Source of the DNA: Actinomycetes bacterium
GTDB taxonomy: Bacteria > Actinomycetota > Acidimicrobiia > Acidimicrobiales > Palsa-688
Direction of reading: 5' to 3'
NCBI GenBank assembly: GCA_021787365.1
Contig: JAJYMB010000144.1
Location: 1 to 64,000 of the forward strand
DNA length: 64,000 bases
Shown here: one piece after another, positions 48,148 through 57,962 of the stretch
How positions within the stretch are numbered: the first letter of the stretch is position 1
Layout of the letters: each line of letters begins with the position of its first letter
Notes under the pieces: generated by a model
The model's input: the letters and a program-made list of their open reading frames with translations, nothing else
Told to the model about the DNA's origin: nothing
The model's database searches: none
Program-made: the position numbers and the translations under genes

Positions 48148-50313
48148 TCATGGTCGGACCGGCAGGGCCAGGTCGACCGGGCTCCAGGTCGCGCCGCCGT
48201 TTGTGCTGCGCCACACCTCGCCAGTGGCCTGTCCGTACGCCCAGAGGACCCCGGGCCCCGAGGCGACAATTCCCTGGACGTACTGGGCCTCGGGGCCGCT
48301 CAGCCGATAGACCGACCAATGCTGACCTCCGTCCTGGCTCACGAGTAGGCGAAGGGTGACGGCACCAGCGACGTAGCTCGGACAGGAAAGGGCGACCGTC
48401 TCGCCGCTGATGCTCGGTTGTTGGCAGCCCGACAGGTCGGCGGCCACGCTCCAGTAGCGCCAGGTGCGCCCGCCGTCGGTGCTGGTGGCAATGCCCTTGG
48501 CGCACGTCGCTGCCACGACGGCCAGCGCCTGGCTGTAGGCCAGCCCGCCGTAGCCGGCGACGTCGACGGTAGCCACGGCTTGCCACCTGGCCCCGCCGTC
48601 GTGGGTCGCGACCACGGTGGTGGGCCGCAACGGGAACGAGATCGGCGGTGTCACAGGCTTGAACGCGGCGCAGCTCCCCTCTCCCAGTGCCAGGCCGTCC
48701 TCGCTGTCGGCGAAAGAAACCGCAGAGGTCCCGGCCTCGCCGAGGCCCGCTATGGCGAACGCCCGCCCCGTGCGGCCCCGGTCGTCGCTCACCCAAACCG
48801 TGCTTATCCCTGTCTGGACTACGACCAGCCCCGACGCTCCCAGCTCGGCCACCGGGCCCCCGAGGGGACCGCCCTCGGCAGCAATGGTAGCGGCGGGGAC
48901 GCTGTGCCAGGCCTGCCCGCCGTCCTCGCTCATGAACTGGCCCGCTTCGGTGCCCACCCACAACTGCTCGCCCGCCGCCAGAAGACCGGAGAGCCTCGCC
49001 TTGCCGGTGCTGGCCACCGGGGCCCAGGAGCGGCCCCCATCACCGGAACGCCACAGGACATTGGACCCCGGCGTCCCCCCGGCCAGCCAGGCACCGCTAT
49101 GGCCGGCGACCGCCAGCTGCGAGCCCCGCTCGTCCTGGGCGGACCAGGACCGCCCGCCATCGCTTGTCCACCAGACCTGGCCCTGGCACGGCCCGTTGGC
49201 TCCCATGGTGCAGCCGCCGGCCAACGCCACGCCGTGCGTCGCATCGTAGAAATGCAGCTCGCCGAACGGCCCCCCGTACCCCTCGCCCGGTACGGCCGCG
49301 CTCTTGGGCGTGGCGAACACCTGTGACCAGCGGCGGCCCCCGTCGGCCGTCGACAGCACCGCGAGCTGGGGGGCCAGGCTGTACTTGGCGTAGTTGCCTC
49401 CGCCCGCGTAGCCCCGGCCGGGCGTGGGGAACGAGAGCGAGGTGAGCATGTAGCCCGCGCACGTCCCGGGGACCGCCCGCCAGCTGGCCCCGGCGTCGGA
49501 GGTCCGCCAGATCCGGCTGGTACAGCCACGAAGCTCCGAGCCGGTGGCTGAGAGCGCGCTCAGCCCAGTGGCAAAGCCGTGGGTGGCGTCGACGAAGGCG
49601 AGCCCGCCGCTCGGGCTGCCGCCCGGGAAGGGCACGGGCGCCCAGCGCCGGCCCCCGTCGGTGGTGCGGAAGAGCAGCCCCGGCCACGCTGCGTCCTCGC
49701 CGTACATGGCGTTCGGGTAGGCGAAGCCCACCTGCTGGTTGGCGAAGTACAGCGTCGAGGTGGCCCAGTACCAGGCGGCACCACCGGCTTGGGCGGCTTG
49801 GGCCGAGGCCGTCGGGAGAGAGATCGCAACCGGCACCTCGTGCCAGGAGTCCCCGCCATCGGCGCTCTCCACGAGGAGCGGGCCACGCCTCCCCACGCCT
49901 GCGGCGACCACCGCGCCGGCGATCGTCCCCACCCAATGGAGCACGATGTCACGGCCCCGCCAGACCGTCGCCCAGCTCGCCCCGCCGTCGGTGGTGCGCT
50001 GCAGCACGCTCGTGGCGCCAGCGGCATAGCCAGAGGTCTGGGGCTCGGGGACGGCGGCCAGGTAGCCCGTCTGCGCGGACGTGAAGACCAGGCCTATCTG
50101 GCCGCTCGCCGGCCCCGCCGATGCCACAACGCTGGGTGGAGGGACGCGAGCCGTCCCCCGCGAGACGATGTCAAGCGGCAACGGAGGCACCGTCGTGGTC
50201 GTCGTCGGTTCGGCCGAAGCCTTGCTCGCGGCCGCTGGCAGGGGGCCGCACAGGCTCGCCACCAGGGCTGCACACAAGGCCCAGGAGCGGGCCGTTGCGC
50301 GCCACGACGTCAT
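48148..50313 (-). CDS. secreted BNR/YCF48-like beta-propeller repeat protein
   Basis: Signal peptide 'WALCAALVASLCGPLPAAASKA'; multiple '(T/S)DGG.(S/R)W' motifs. Confidence 0.8.
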   Translation of the reverse strand: MTSWRATARSWALCAALVASLCGPLPAAASKASAEPTTTTTVPPLPLDIVSRGTARVPPPSVVASAGPASGQIGLVFTSAQTGYLAAVPEPQTSGYAAGATSVLQRTTDGGASWATVWRGRDIVLHWVGTIAGAVVAAGVGRRGPLLVESADGGDSWHEVPVAISLPTASAQAAQAGGAAWYWATSTLYFANQQVGFAYPNAMYGEDAAWPGLLFRTTDGGRRWAPVPFPGGSPSGGLAFVDATHGFATGLSALSATGSELRGCTSRIWRTSDAGASWRAVPGTCAGYMLTSLSFPTPGRGYAGGGNYAKYSLAPQLAVLSTADGGRRWSQVFATPKSAAVPGEGYGGPFGELHFYDATHGVALAGGCTMGANGPCQGQVWWTSDGGRSWSAQDERGSQLAVAGHSGAWLAGGTPGSNVLWRSGDGGRSWAPVASTGKARLSGLLAAGEQLWVGTEAGQFMSEDGGQAWHSVPAATIAAEGGPLGGPVAELGASGLVVVQTGISTVWVSDDRGRTGRAFAIAGLGEAGTSAVSFADSEDGLALGEGSCAAFKPVTPPISFPLRPTTVVATHDGGARWQAVATVDVAGYGGLAYSQALAVVAATCAKGIATSTDGGRTWRYWSVAADLSGCQQPSISGETVALSCPSYVAGAVTLRLLVSQDGGQHWSVYRLSGPEAQYVQGIVASGPGVLWAYGQATGEVWRSTNGGATWSPVDLALPVRP

Positions 50314-50585
50314 CCTCCTCTGAACCCCTGCGACGGGGCCTTGGTTCCCGCTGCGGCCGTCCACCGGGGGCGGCTGGCGCCCACGAAGACGGGCAATTCT
50401 GCCGTCAGGCAAGAACTCGTGGGCGCTCCTTGTGGGCGGAACCGGGGGCCGCGATGGTGGCGTACTGGGACTGTGAAGATGCCTGGGTCATTGGCGAGCC
50501 CTGATGGCGGCGGCCACCGGTTTCTCGCTCGCGGGCGTCAGCCTTCGTTGCCGCCGGCTCGCGTGAGTTCTGCCAGGATGACGTC

Positions 50586-51377
50586 GTGCAGCCACGACCT
50601 TTGGAAGGACGGGTAGTGCTCGTGACTGGTACCAGCCGGCGCGTTGGCATCGGCTCCGCGATCGCGAGGAGGGTAGCCGGCGACGGAGCCTCAGTGATGC
50701 TGCATTCCTGGTCCCCTCACGACGAGGAGCAGCCTTGGGGCGCCGACCGAGGTTGGGCCGATGCCTTGGCCCGTGAGCTTCGTGACGAAGGGGCCCAGGT
50801 GGGACATATGGCAGCCGACTTCGCCGACCCCCTTGCCCCTTCTGCAGTCGTCGGGGCGGCCGTGGAGGCTTTCGGCCGCCTGGACGCCGTGGTCGCAAAC
50901 CACGCCCGTTCGAGCGCCCAGTCGCTCGAAGAGCTCACCGCTGCCGAGGTCGACCTCACCTACGCCGTGAACACACGGGCGACGCTGTTGCTAGTGCAGG
51001 CCTTCGCCGCTCACCACGACGGCCGCCCAGGGGGCCGGGTGGTCCTTTTCACCTCTGGCCAGTACCACGGGGCCATGCCCGACGAGCTGCCTTACGTCGC
51101 TTCGAAGGCTGCCCTGCACGGCCTCACCGCCAGCCTGGCCGTGCAGCTGATGCCTCGCGGCATCACAGTGAACTGTGTCAACCCCGGCCCCAATGACACT
51201 GGTTACGCCGACGACGTGACCATCGCCGCGGTCAGAGAGCGGAACCCGGGCCGGAGGTGGAGCACTCCGTCCGACGCGGCACGGCTCGTCGCCTGGTTGC
51301 TCAGCGACGAGGCTGACTGGGTCACTGGCCAGGTCATCGCGTCCGACGGCGGCTGGTCAGCTCTCGGGGGCTCTTGA
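50586..51377 (+). CDS. short-chain dehydrogenase/reductase (FabG-like)
   Basis: 'GRVVLVTGTSRRVGIGSAIARRVAGDGASVMLHSW...YVASKAALHGLTASLAVQLMPRGITVNCVNPGP...VIASDGGWSALG'. Confidence 0.92.
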   Translation: MQPRPLEGRVVLVTGTSRRVGIGSAIARRVAGDGASVMLHSWSPHDEEQPWGADRGWADALARELRDEGAQVGHMAADFADPLAPSAVVGAAVEAFGRLDAVVANHARSSAQSLEELTAAEVDLTYAVNTRATLLLVQAFAAHHDGRPGGRVVLFTSGQYHGAMPDELPYVASKAALHGLTASLAVQLMPRGITVNCVNPGPNDTGYADDVTIAAVRERNPGRRWSTPSDAARLVAWLLSDEADWVTGQVIASDGGWSALGGS

Positions 51378-51863
51378 GGCTGCACGGACCTGTCCAGCTG
51401 TCCACCCGCGGCAGTCTCGCCGTGGTCCCATGTTTGGCGAGCGTGGCGGGGAACGGCTTCGCAAGTGACACGCGCTCGATCAGTGGGCGAAGCTCTGCGC
51501 CTTGACACCGAACCCGCCTGCCGAAAGGCGTTCCCAAACTGGTAGCGCCAGTTCGGCGAGCTCGTGAAAGCCTGGGGCGCTCGTCCGGTGCAGATCCGCA
51601 AGGGCGTGACGATGACGGGCGTTCAGCTTGCCTCCGTCGTTCACGGCGTGCTGGTCGACGCGAGCGAAGCGCCCCGACCCTCTTCACGGGCGGCGCGGGC
51701 CCGTCTGCGACCGGTCTTGGCGCGTTCGGCATGGGGGTGCCCGTACGGCCCGCTCGGTCGAGCGACAAGTCCCATCTTTGATGGCCCAGGTACGGTCTCT
51801 GCGTAGTCCGGAACGCGAACCCGGTGGAGATCGGCTACCCCGCGTCAGACTGACCCTGTGGCT

Positions 51864-52235
51864 ATGACCCTACGCTTCGAGATCTTCCCTTCCGATCTGG
51901 ACGCCACCGCCGATTTCTACACTCGGGTGTTGCGCTTCGAGGTCACTGCCGACCGCAGGGCTGAACCCGAGCCTTACATGGCCTTCCGGCGCGACGCTGT
52001 TCGGGTCGGCGCGGCCCGCCACGCCCACGAAGAGCACCGCCCTGAGCGCCGGCCGCCCGTCGGGGTGGAACTGGTCCTCGAGGTAGACGACATCGACGCC
52101 GAACTCGAACAGGTACGCACCTCAGGTTGGCCCCTCGCCGAACAGCTCCAAGAGCGCCCCTGGGGGCTGAGGGACTTCCGGTTCGTCGACCCCAGCGGCT
52201 ACTACCTACGGGTTACCAACCGGGCGCCAACCTGA
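51864..52235 (+). CDS. VOC/glyoxalase-like protein
   Basis: 'MTLRFEIFPSDLDATADFYTRVLRFEVTADRR...WGLRDFRFVDPSGYYLRVT'. Confidence 0.88.
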   Translation: MTLRFEIFPSDLDATADFYTRVLRFEVTADRRAEPEPYMAFRRDAVRVGAARHAHEEHRPERRPPVGVELVLEVDDIDAELEQVRTSGWPLAEQLQERPWGLRDFRFVDPSGYYLRVTNRAPT

Positions 52236-52382
52236 GCGAAGCCTCCGTGGAAGGGCCGGTTGCACCAACCGTGCACCAGTGGGCAGAGCGAGGAAAGGCC
52301 GCGGTCTCCGGGCAGCCATCGACGGAACGCCATTTCGGGATACCCACCGTCCCCGGTGGTGGCCCCTGGTATAAGTGAGCCC

Positions 52383-53195
52383 ATGCAACGCGACCTGCCG
52401 ATCTGCGCGACCTGCGGCGTCCAGTACGGTGCTTCGCGCGCCGACTGCCCGATCTGCCTGGACGAGCGCCAGTACGTCGGCTGGGACGGCCAGCGGTGGA
52501 CCACGTTGGCTCAGCTGCAGGGCGAGGGACGTCGCGGCCGAATCGCCGAGGAAGGCCCGGGTGTGACCGGCGTGGGCGCCGACCCGCCGACCGCGATCGG
52601 CCAGAGGGCGCTGCTAGTGGCCGCGGCGGGCGGCAACGTGCTCTGGGACATGATCACCTACATCGACGACGAAATGGTCGACCAGGTGGCACGACTCGGC
52701 GGCGTCAGCGCGATAGCGATCAGCCACCCCCACTTCTACGGCTCGATGATCGAGTGGGCGCACGCGTTCGATGCTCCCGTCTACATCCACCGGGACGACC
52801 GCCGGTGGGTCGCCCGGCCCGACGACTCGGTCGTGTTCTGGGCTGGAAACACCCTGCAGATCGGCGACGGGCTCACCCTGGTCAACCTCGGCGTGCACTT
52901 CGACGGCGGCCAAGTCCTCCACCGAGCGAGCGGGCCTGACGGGGCCGGCGTGCTGTTCTCCGGCGACATCGTCGCAGTGGCCCTCGACCGGCGCTGGGTC
53001 AGCTTCATGTACAGCTTCCCCAACTACATCCCCGAACGGCCCCGCAAGATCCGCCGGGCACTCGAGTTGCTCGCCCCGCTTCGCTTCGACACTGTCTACG
53101 GCGCCTGGTGGGGGCGGGTCGTGCGTGGCAACGGTGTCGACGCGCTGCGCAAGTCGGCCGACCGGTACCTGAGCTTCGCCCTTGACGACGGCTGA
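52383..53195 (+). CDS. MBL-fold hydrolase with N-terminal Cys cluster
   Basis: 'ICATCGVQYGASRADCPICLDERQYV' (CxxC...CxxC) followed by 'ISHPHFYGSMIEWAHAF...GVLFSGDIVAVALD'. Confidence 0.8.
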   Translation: MQRDLPICATCGVQYGASRADCPICLDERQYVGWDGQRWTTLAQLQGEGRRGRIAEEGPGVTGVGADPPTAIGQRALLVAAAGGNVLWDMITYIDDEMVDQVARLGGVSAIAISHPHFYGSMIEWAHAFDAPVYIHRDDRRWVARPDDSVVFWAGNTLQIGDGLTLVNLGVHFDGGQVLHRASGPDGAGVLFSGDIVAVALDRRWVSFMYSFPNYIPERPRKIRRALELLAPLRFDTVYGAWWGRVVRGNGVDALRKSADRYLSFALDDG

Positions 53196-53309
53196 CCGCC
53201 GACGAGAACACCGTCGAGCCGAACGGCCCCAGCAGTACGGAGCCAATGACCACCCCCGAACCGCGAGCCGCTCGCACCCGACGCAGCCGAGTTTTGCAAG
53301 AATCGTCCG

Positions 53310-54467
53310 ATGAGCGTCCACTTCGAGCACCTCGGCGTGTACAGCGATTGGGTCGAAGCGAGCCCTGGGCCGAAGGTGCGGTCCAGCCGTCCTCCCGCTA
53401 CCCAGGTCCGTAGCCTGGTCGACCAGCTCATCGTCCAGCCGGGAAGGTCCCTCGGCCCGCATTTTGAAGATGAGGGGCCGGCCGATGTCCGCCTGGAGCG
53501 ACGTTTCAAGACCGAGGGCCTGGTCGGTGAAGAGCTCAGCTACAGCGTCGGCTACGGCCCGCGAACCGGCGCCTTGCTGCTTAAGCCCGAGGCCGCCGAC
53601 CGGCCGCTGCCAGGTGTCCTCGCGTTGCACAGCCACGACGGCTTCAAGTTCTTGGGCAAGGAGAAGATCGCCGACGGGCCGCAAGGCAGGCCTGCCAGCG
53701 TGGCTGCTCTTCGTGACACCCACTACGGAGGGAGGCCGTTCGCCAACGACCTCGCGCGCGCAGGTTTCGTGGTGCTCGTACCCGACGTCTTCGGCTGGGG
53801 GAGCCGCCGGTTCCCGCTCGAGGAAATGCCCGGCAGGTTCCGGGAGCTTGCCGACCTCGATGCCGGGCCGCCGCAGCCCGGTGCTGACCCCGAACTCCAC
53901 GACGTGGCGCGTTACAACGCGGCAGCGTGGCACCACGAGCACCTGGTCGAAAAGTACTGCTCCTTGCTCGGGACCACGCTGGCGGCTGTCGTCGCCCACG
54001 AGGACCGGGTCGCACTCCGCTACTTGCTCGACCGGCAGGACACGACCAAGGCGACGGCGAGCATAGGCCTGTCCGGTGGAGGCTGTCGTTCGGCATTGCT
54101 ACGAGCGACGAGCGACGAACTGACGGCCGCTGTGGTGGTCGGGATGATGGGCACCTACGGCTCGCTGCTGGACCACAACGTGCTCAGCCACACTTGGATG
54201 TTGATGCCAGCAAGGCTCCCGGCGAGCGCCGACTGGCCCGACATCGCCGCCTGCCAGGCGCCGTCCCCGCTGCTCGTCCAGTACAACCGCCAGGATCCGC
54301 TGTTCCCTCTGGACGGAGCGGAGGCCTCCGACCAACGCATCTCTTCCCACTACGCGGTCGTCGGCGCACCAGGGGCCTACACCGGGATCTTCTACGACGG
54401 GCCGCACAAGTTTGACCAGACGATGCAGCGCGATGCGTTCAGCTGGTTGGCGGACCGGCTGGGCTAA
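53310..54467 (+). CDS. alpha/beta hydrolase (dienelactone-hydrolase-like)
   Basis: 'GVLALHSHDGFKFLGKEKIAD...FVVLVPDVFGWGSR...IGLSGGGCRSALLRAT...PLLVQYNRQDPLFPLDGA'. Confidence 0.8.
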   Translation: MSVHFEHLGVYSDWVEASPGPKVRSSRPPATQVRSLVDQLIVQPGRSLGPHFEDEGPADVRLERRFKTEGLVGEELSYSVGYGPRTGALLLKPEAADRPLPGVLALHSHDGFKFLGKEKIADGPQGRPASVAALRDTHYGGRPFANDLARAGFVVLVPDVFGWGSRRFPLEEMPGRFRELADLDAGPPQPGADPELHDVARYNAAAWHHEHLVEKYCSLLGTTLAAVVAHEDRVALRYLLDRQDTTKATASIGLSGGGCRSALLRATSDELTAAVVVGMMGTYGSLLDHNVLSHTWMLMPARLPASADWPDIAACQAPSPLLVQYNRQDPLFPLDGAEASDQRISSHYAVVGAPGAYTGIFYDGPHKFDQTMQRDAFSWLADRLG

Positions 54468-54682
54468 GCCAGCGGACCACCCACGTCGCCCAGTTCGCTG
54501 CGGAGCCGAGCGGCTGGTGCCGGGGCCCCCTGGTCCCCGGGCGGCCATCGCCCAGACATACCGGCCCGGCGCCCAGCCCCCTACTGGTGGGCTGACGGCG
54601 CCGGCAGTGGGATCCGCCTCAGCTCATGGACATCTGCAAGGATGAAGTCGAGCAGCGTCGGTCCCATGCCGTCCTATGCCCG

Positions 54683-55540
54683 TCAACGTGAGCGTTCCAA
54701 GGCCACCAGGTGCCGGGGTTTGGCCCTCGCCAGGGCGATGCCTACCAAGTCGGCCAGCACAGCCGCCGTCTCTAAGCGGGACGCCTCCGTGGGGACTGCC
54801 GGGTCGGGGCCCTTCAGGACAAACCTGCCCAGCAGTTGGCGCTCGAAGCATACCGGGAGCGTGACCGGGGTGAGCGGCAACCCACTGGCCCCCGCGTCCC
54901 AGCGGAACGCGGCATAGCTCACGTAACCAGGACGTTCGACAAACGGGACCGTGACCGCAGCCTGGCTCGGGTCGAACTCGCAAGATGCCAGGCGCAACAG
55001 GGGGACGAGGGCTTTTCTCACGGCCTCCGTCACCACCTCAGGGGCCGCGCCGTCGGCGACGATCTCGCTCACCGCCTTGACGGCGGAGAGGGCGTCGGCA
55101 CCAGTCGTGCTCTCGTTCCGGTGCTGGCGCTCTCGTGCTGCCAGCTCGCCCACCCCCACACCCACCGCGACGAGCATCGCCCAGGTCTGTACGTCAGCGC
55201 TGCGGCTTATCGCGAAGCTCTCGTAGGGGCGGGTGAGGAAGAAGTCAAACCAGGCGCCCGCCGAGACACCGGCGACGAGCGCCGCGAAGCGCCGGCCCGG
55301 CGTGACAACGAGCACCACCACCAAGACCATGAGGAGGGCGAGCGCGGAGTTAGTGACTTCCGACCGAAGGGTCACCAGCACGGCTGCCGCGGCCGGCGGC
55401 GCGCCGAGGGCCAGAGCCCAAGATATCTTGCTGGCTCTCTCATTATGCAGGCGCTCTCTCCCCCGCTCCGGTCGCTCGCTCACGGCGTCCATAGCCCCTC
55501 CTTTCGGCTCGCTCCGTCCGAACGGGCCGGACAGACACAC
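54683..55540 (-). CDS. DUF4118 (KdpD-like) membrane sensor protein
   Basis: 'VTNSALALLMVLVVVLVVTPGRRFAALVAGVSAGAWFDFFLTRPYESFAISRSADVQTWAMLVAVGVGVGELAAR'. Confidence 0.82.
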   Translation of the reverse strand: MCLSGPFGRSEPKGGAMDAVSERPERGRERLHNERASKISWALALGAPPAAAAVLVTLRSEVTNSALALLMVLVVVLVVTPGRRFAALVAGVSAGAWFDFFLTRPYESFAISRSADVQTWAMLVAVGVGVGELAARERQHRNESTTGADALSAVKAVSEIVADGAAPEVVTEAVRKALVPLLRLASCEFDPSQAAVTVPFVERPGYVSYAAFRWDAGASGLPLTPVTLPVCFERQLLGRFVLKGPDPAVPTEASRLETAAVLADLVGIALARAKPRHLVALERSR

Positions 55541-55750
55541 TCATTGTGGCGCGCCCAGGCCGAGCGGACCGCCAGCCCTGGACCGGTCCGCATATGTTCC
55601 CGCGAAACTTCTGGATAACTTCATGCGAGATTGTGGGACAACTTGCCGCGATATTGCGTGGAGCTCGGCCCGGTGTTGTTGGACGAAGGCCTCGAAGGAA
55701 GTGGGGCTCCCCAGGACGGCTTCGGGTCAGTGTTGCTCGACCACTATGAG

Positions 55751-56000
55751 TTAGTGCCAGCTCGGGCCTCGGGCCGAGAACATCGCCGGCACGGGGTCGC
55801 CCATCAGGGAGACCTCCGCGTCCACGTCCAGCCCGGCCGGCTTCAGTTCGGCGTGGGTGGTGCCGACGTCGTCGGTGAACAGCGTGGTCCCGTTCTCGAG
55901 GAGGACCTCCTTGCCTCCGACACCAACGGCGATTTCGTTTCGAAAACGGACGTCCTGTTGCCGCAACTGTTGCACCAGGGTCTCCAGGCCCTCGACTTAC
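55751..56000 (-). pseudogene. possible truncated VOC/glyoxalase fragment
   Basis: 'LETLVQQLRQQDVRFRNEIAVGVGGKEVLLENG' resembles a glyoxalase C-terminal half; the N-terminal half was not found. Confidence 0.4.
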
Positions 56001-56247
56001 AAGCTGAACCAGTTCCAGCCCGCGGGACGGGCAAGCTCCCGCCGGGCATCGCCTGGCCCCCTTCCGGGCCCGCCCCCCGGTGCGCTCGCTACCAGGCGCA
56101 AGTCGCCCGCGACGGCGCTCCTCTTTTCGGCGGAGATCGCCCCCACGCTCCACAAAGCGATCGGCCCCACACGGGGCGGGTGCAGGGCACTTACGACCTG
56201 ATCAGCGCAACGGGCGGCGGACGCGACAACCGAGCCATGCTGTCGGG

Positions 56248-56892
56248 ATGGTGCCAACTACCCCACTCGGGCAGGTCGTGGTGCTCAACGGGGCGCCTCG
56301 CTCGGGCAAGTCGAGCATCGTCAAAGTCATCCAGGAGACCTTCGCAGGGCCGTGGATGAACCTGGGCGTGGACGTGTTCAGCCGGCACGCCACGCCCCCG
56401 CGCTACCGCCCGGGCATGGGTTTACGTCCGGGGGGCGAGCGGCCAGAGGTCGAGGCCTTGGTCCCGGCGTTGTACAAAGCGTTCTACGACTCGGTGGCCG
56501 CGCACAGCCGCCAGGGCCTGAACGTCGTGGCCGACGTCGGGCACCACGAGGGCTATTCCGCGCCACTCGGGCTGCTCCCCGAGGCGGCGAGGCGCCTCCG
56601 GGATCTCCCAGCCTTCTTCGTCGGAGTCCGTTGCCCGCTGGAGGTGATCATGGCCAGGAGAGACGCCGGCGAAGCCGGAAGAAACGCCGAGTACCTGGGG
56701 ACCGGGCCCGGTGAGGAGATCCCTCTGCCGGTCCGGCTGTGGCAGGAGCAGGTCCACGTGCCTGGGATCTACGACCTCGAGGTGGACACCTCCAAGTTGA
56801 CACCGCAGGAGGCGGCAGCGGTGATCGGTGAGCGCCTCAAAAATGGTCCTCCGCCTTCGGCCTTCCGCCACCTGGCGGCCCCCTTCGGATGA
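56248..56892 (+). CDS. chloramphenicol phosphotransferase-like P-loop kinase
   Basis: 'GQVVVLNGAPRSGKSSIVKVIQETFAGPWMNLGVDVF...VVADVGHHEGY...FFVGVRCPLEVIMARRDAGE...LWQEQVHVPGIYDLEVDTS'. Confidence 0.85.
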   Translation: MVPTTPLGQVVVLNGAPRSGKSSIVKVIQETFAGPWMNLGVDVFSRHATPPRYRPGMGLRPGGERPEVEALVPALYKAFYDSVAAHSRQGLNVVADVGHHEGYSAPLGLLPEAARRLRDLPAFFVGVRCPLEVIMARRDAGEAGRNAEYLGTGPGEEIPLPVRLWQEQVHVPGIYDLEVDTSKLTPQEAAAVIGERLKNGPPPSAFRHLAAPFG

Positions 56893-56953
56893 CAGGGGAA
56901 GCCGGCCGGGCACAACTGAAAGACTGAAAGAGAAGGGCTCTTCTGGGGTGACC

Positions 56954-57075
56954 GGGCAAAAAACTGACCGACGTAAACTCTTTAGCCGCACATCCATGGG
57001 TTTTTGGCGCGAAAACGCGCAAATTTCCGGTGGATGTGGCCTCCGCCGGCGCACATCGGTCAGCTTTTCGCGCGC
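56954..57075 (-). repeat. ~120-bp nested-palindrome repeat, copy B (opposite orientation to copy A)
   Basis: Contains CTGACCGACGT/ACATCGGTCAG ends, CACATCCA/TGGATGTG inner arms and a GCGCGAAAACGCGC central hairpin. Confidence 0.9.
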
Positions 57076-57194
57076 CCAATCCCCGCGCCCGGGGTCTGGA
57101 CGCGCAGCAGGTACCGGCCCGCACACGAGAGCTGCTTGACATGGCGCCGCGATGATGTCATAGTGGTGTCATAACAGGTGTCGGAGGTGACGTC

Positions 57195-57485
57195 ATGAAC
57201 CCTTGGTTGTGGGACATAGGCCAAGCCCACAGGCACGAGCTCTCGGTCGAGGCCCACTGCCGTCGGGGTGGGCTCCCGGTGGAACTAGCCGGCCTGAGAG
57301 GGCCGGTCCAGGCAGCAAAGCGGTGGCGGCTTGGCAGGTACCGGCCCAACTTTCCCCGAGGGAGGACGACCGGCCCGGTGCCGGTGTGGGCGCGCGCCTC
57401 GGCCTGGGCCGGGCACCGGATGATCGCCTGCGGCTGCCGCCTCGTACTGCCTGCCCTCGTCGCCGACGCCAGGTCGGAGATGTAG
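57195..57485 (+). CDS. small hypothetical protein
   Basis: RBS-like ggtgtcggaggtgacgtc before ATG; 'MNPWLWDIGQAHRHELSVEAHCRRG'; precedes a co-directional gene. Confidence 0.5.
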   Translation: MNPWLWDIGQAHRHELSVEAHCRRGGLPVELAGLRGPVQAAKRWRLGRYRPNFPRGRTTGPVPVWARASAWAGHRMIACGCRLVLPALVADARSEM

Positions 57486-57487
57486 CC

Positions 57488-57946
57488 ATGCGCATATCAG
57501 AGGTGGCAGAAGCCATCTCCGCCGACCTCGCAGCGCTCGGTGGCCTCGGGGACGAAGCCACTGCAGGCACAGCCCGCAGGTTGGCAGCAGCCATGCAAGC
57601 CCCGGTCACCGCCCGGCTCTTCGAGCTACTGGGCCAGGTGGCTGCAGAACTCGGCGCTGCACTTCCGGACCGGCGGGTGGAAGTGAGGTTGGCCGGCGGC
57701 GACGTGCAGTTCGTCGTCGAAGCATCCCCCCCGCAACCGCTGCCCGAAGAAGAGCCCGGCGGGGAAGGCACCGGTGCCAGGATCACGCTGCGCCTCCCCG
57801 CACAGCTGAAGGCGAAGGTGGAAGAGGCTTCGGCTCGTGATGGCCTTTCCCTCAACGCCTACATAGTCCGCGCCCTCAGCCAACAGGTCCGCCCCGCCGT
57901 CGGCCCCAGGGTGGGACGTCGCCTCTCCGGCTACGGCCGCAGCTGA
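57488..57946 (+). CDS. protein with C-terminal RHH/HicB-like DNA-binding segment
   Basis: 'ARITLRLPAQLKAKVEEASARDGLSLNAYIVRALSQQV'. Confidence 0.65.
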   Translation: MRISEVAEAISADLAALGGLGDEATAGTARRLAAAMQAPVTARLFELLGQVAAELGAALPDRRVEVRLAGGDVQFVVEASPPQPLPEEEPGGEGTGARITLRLPAQLKAKVEEASARDGLSLNAYIVRALSQQVRPAVGPRVGRRLSGYGRS

Positions 57947-57962
57947 AAGGAAGACAACCAAA

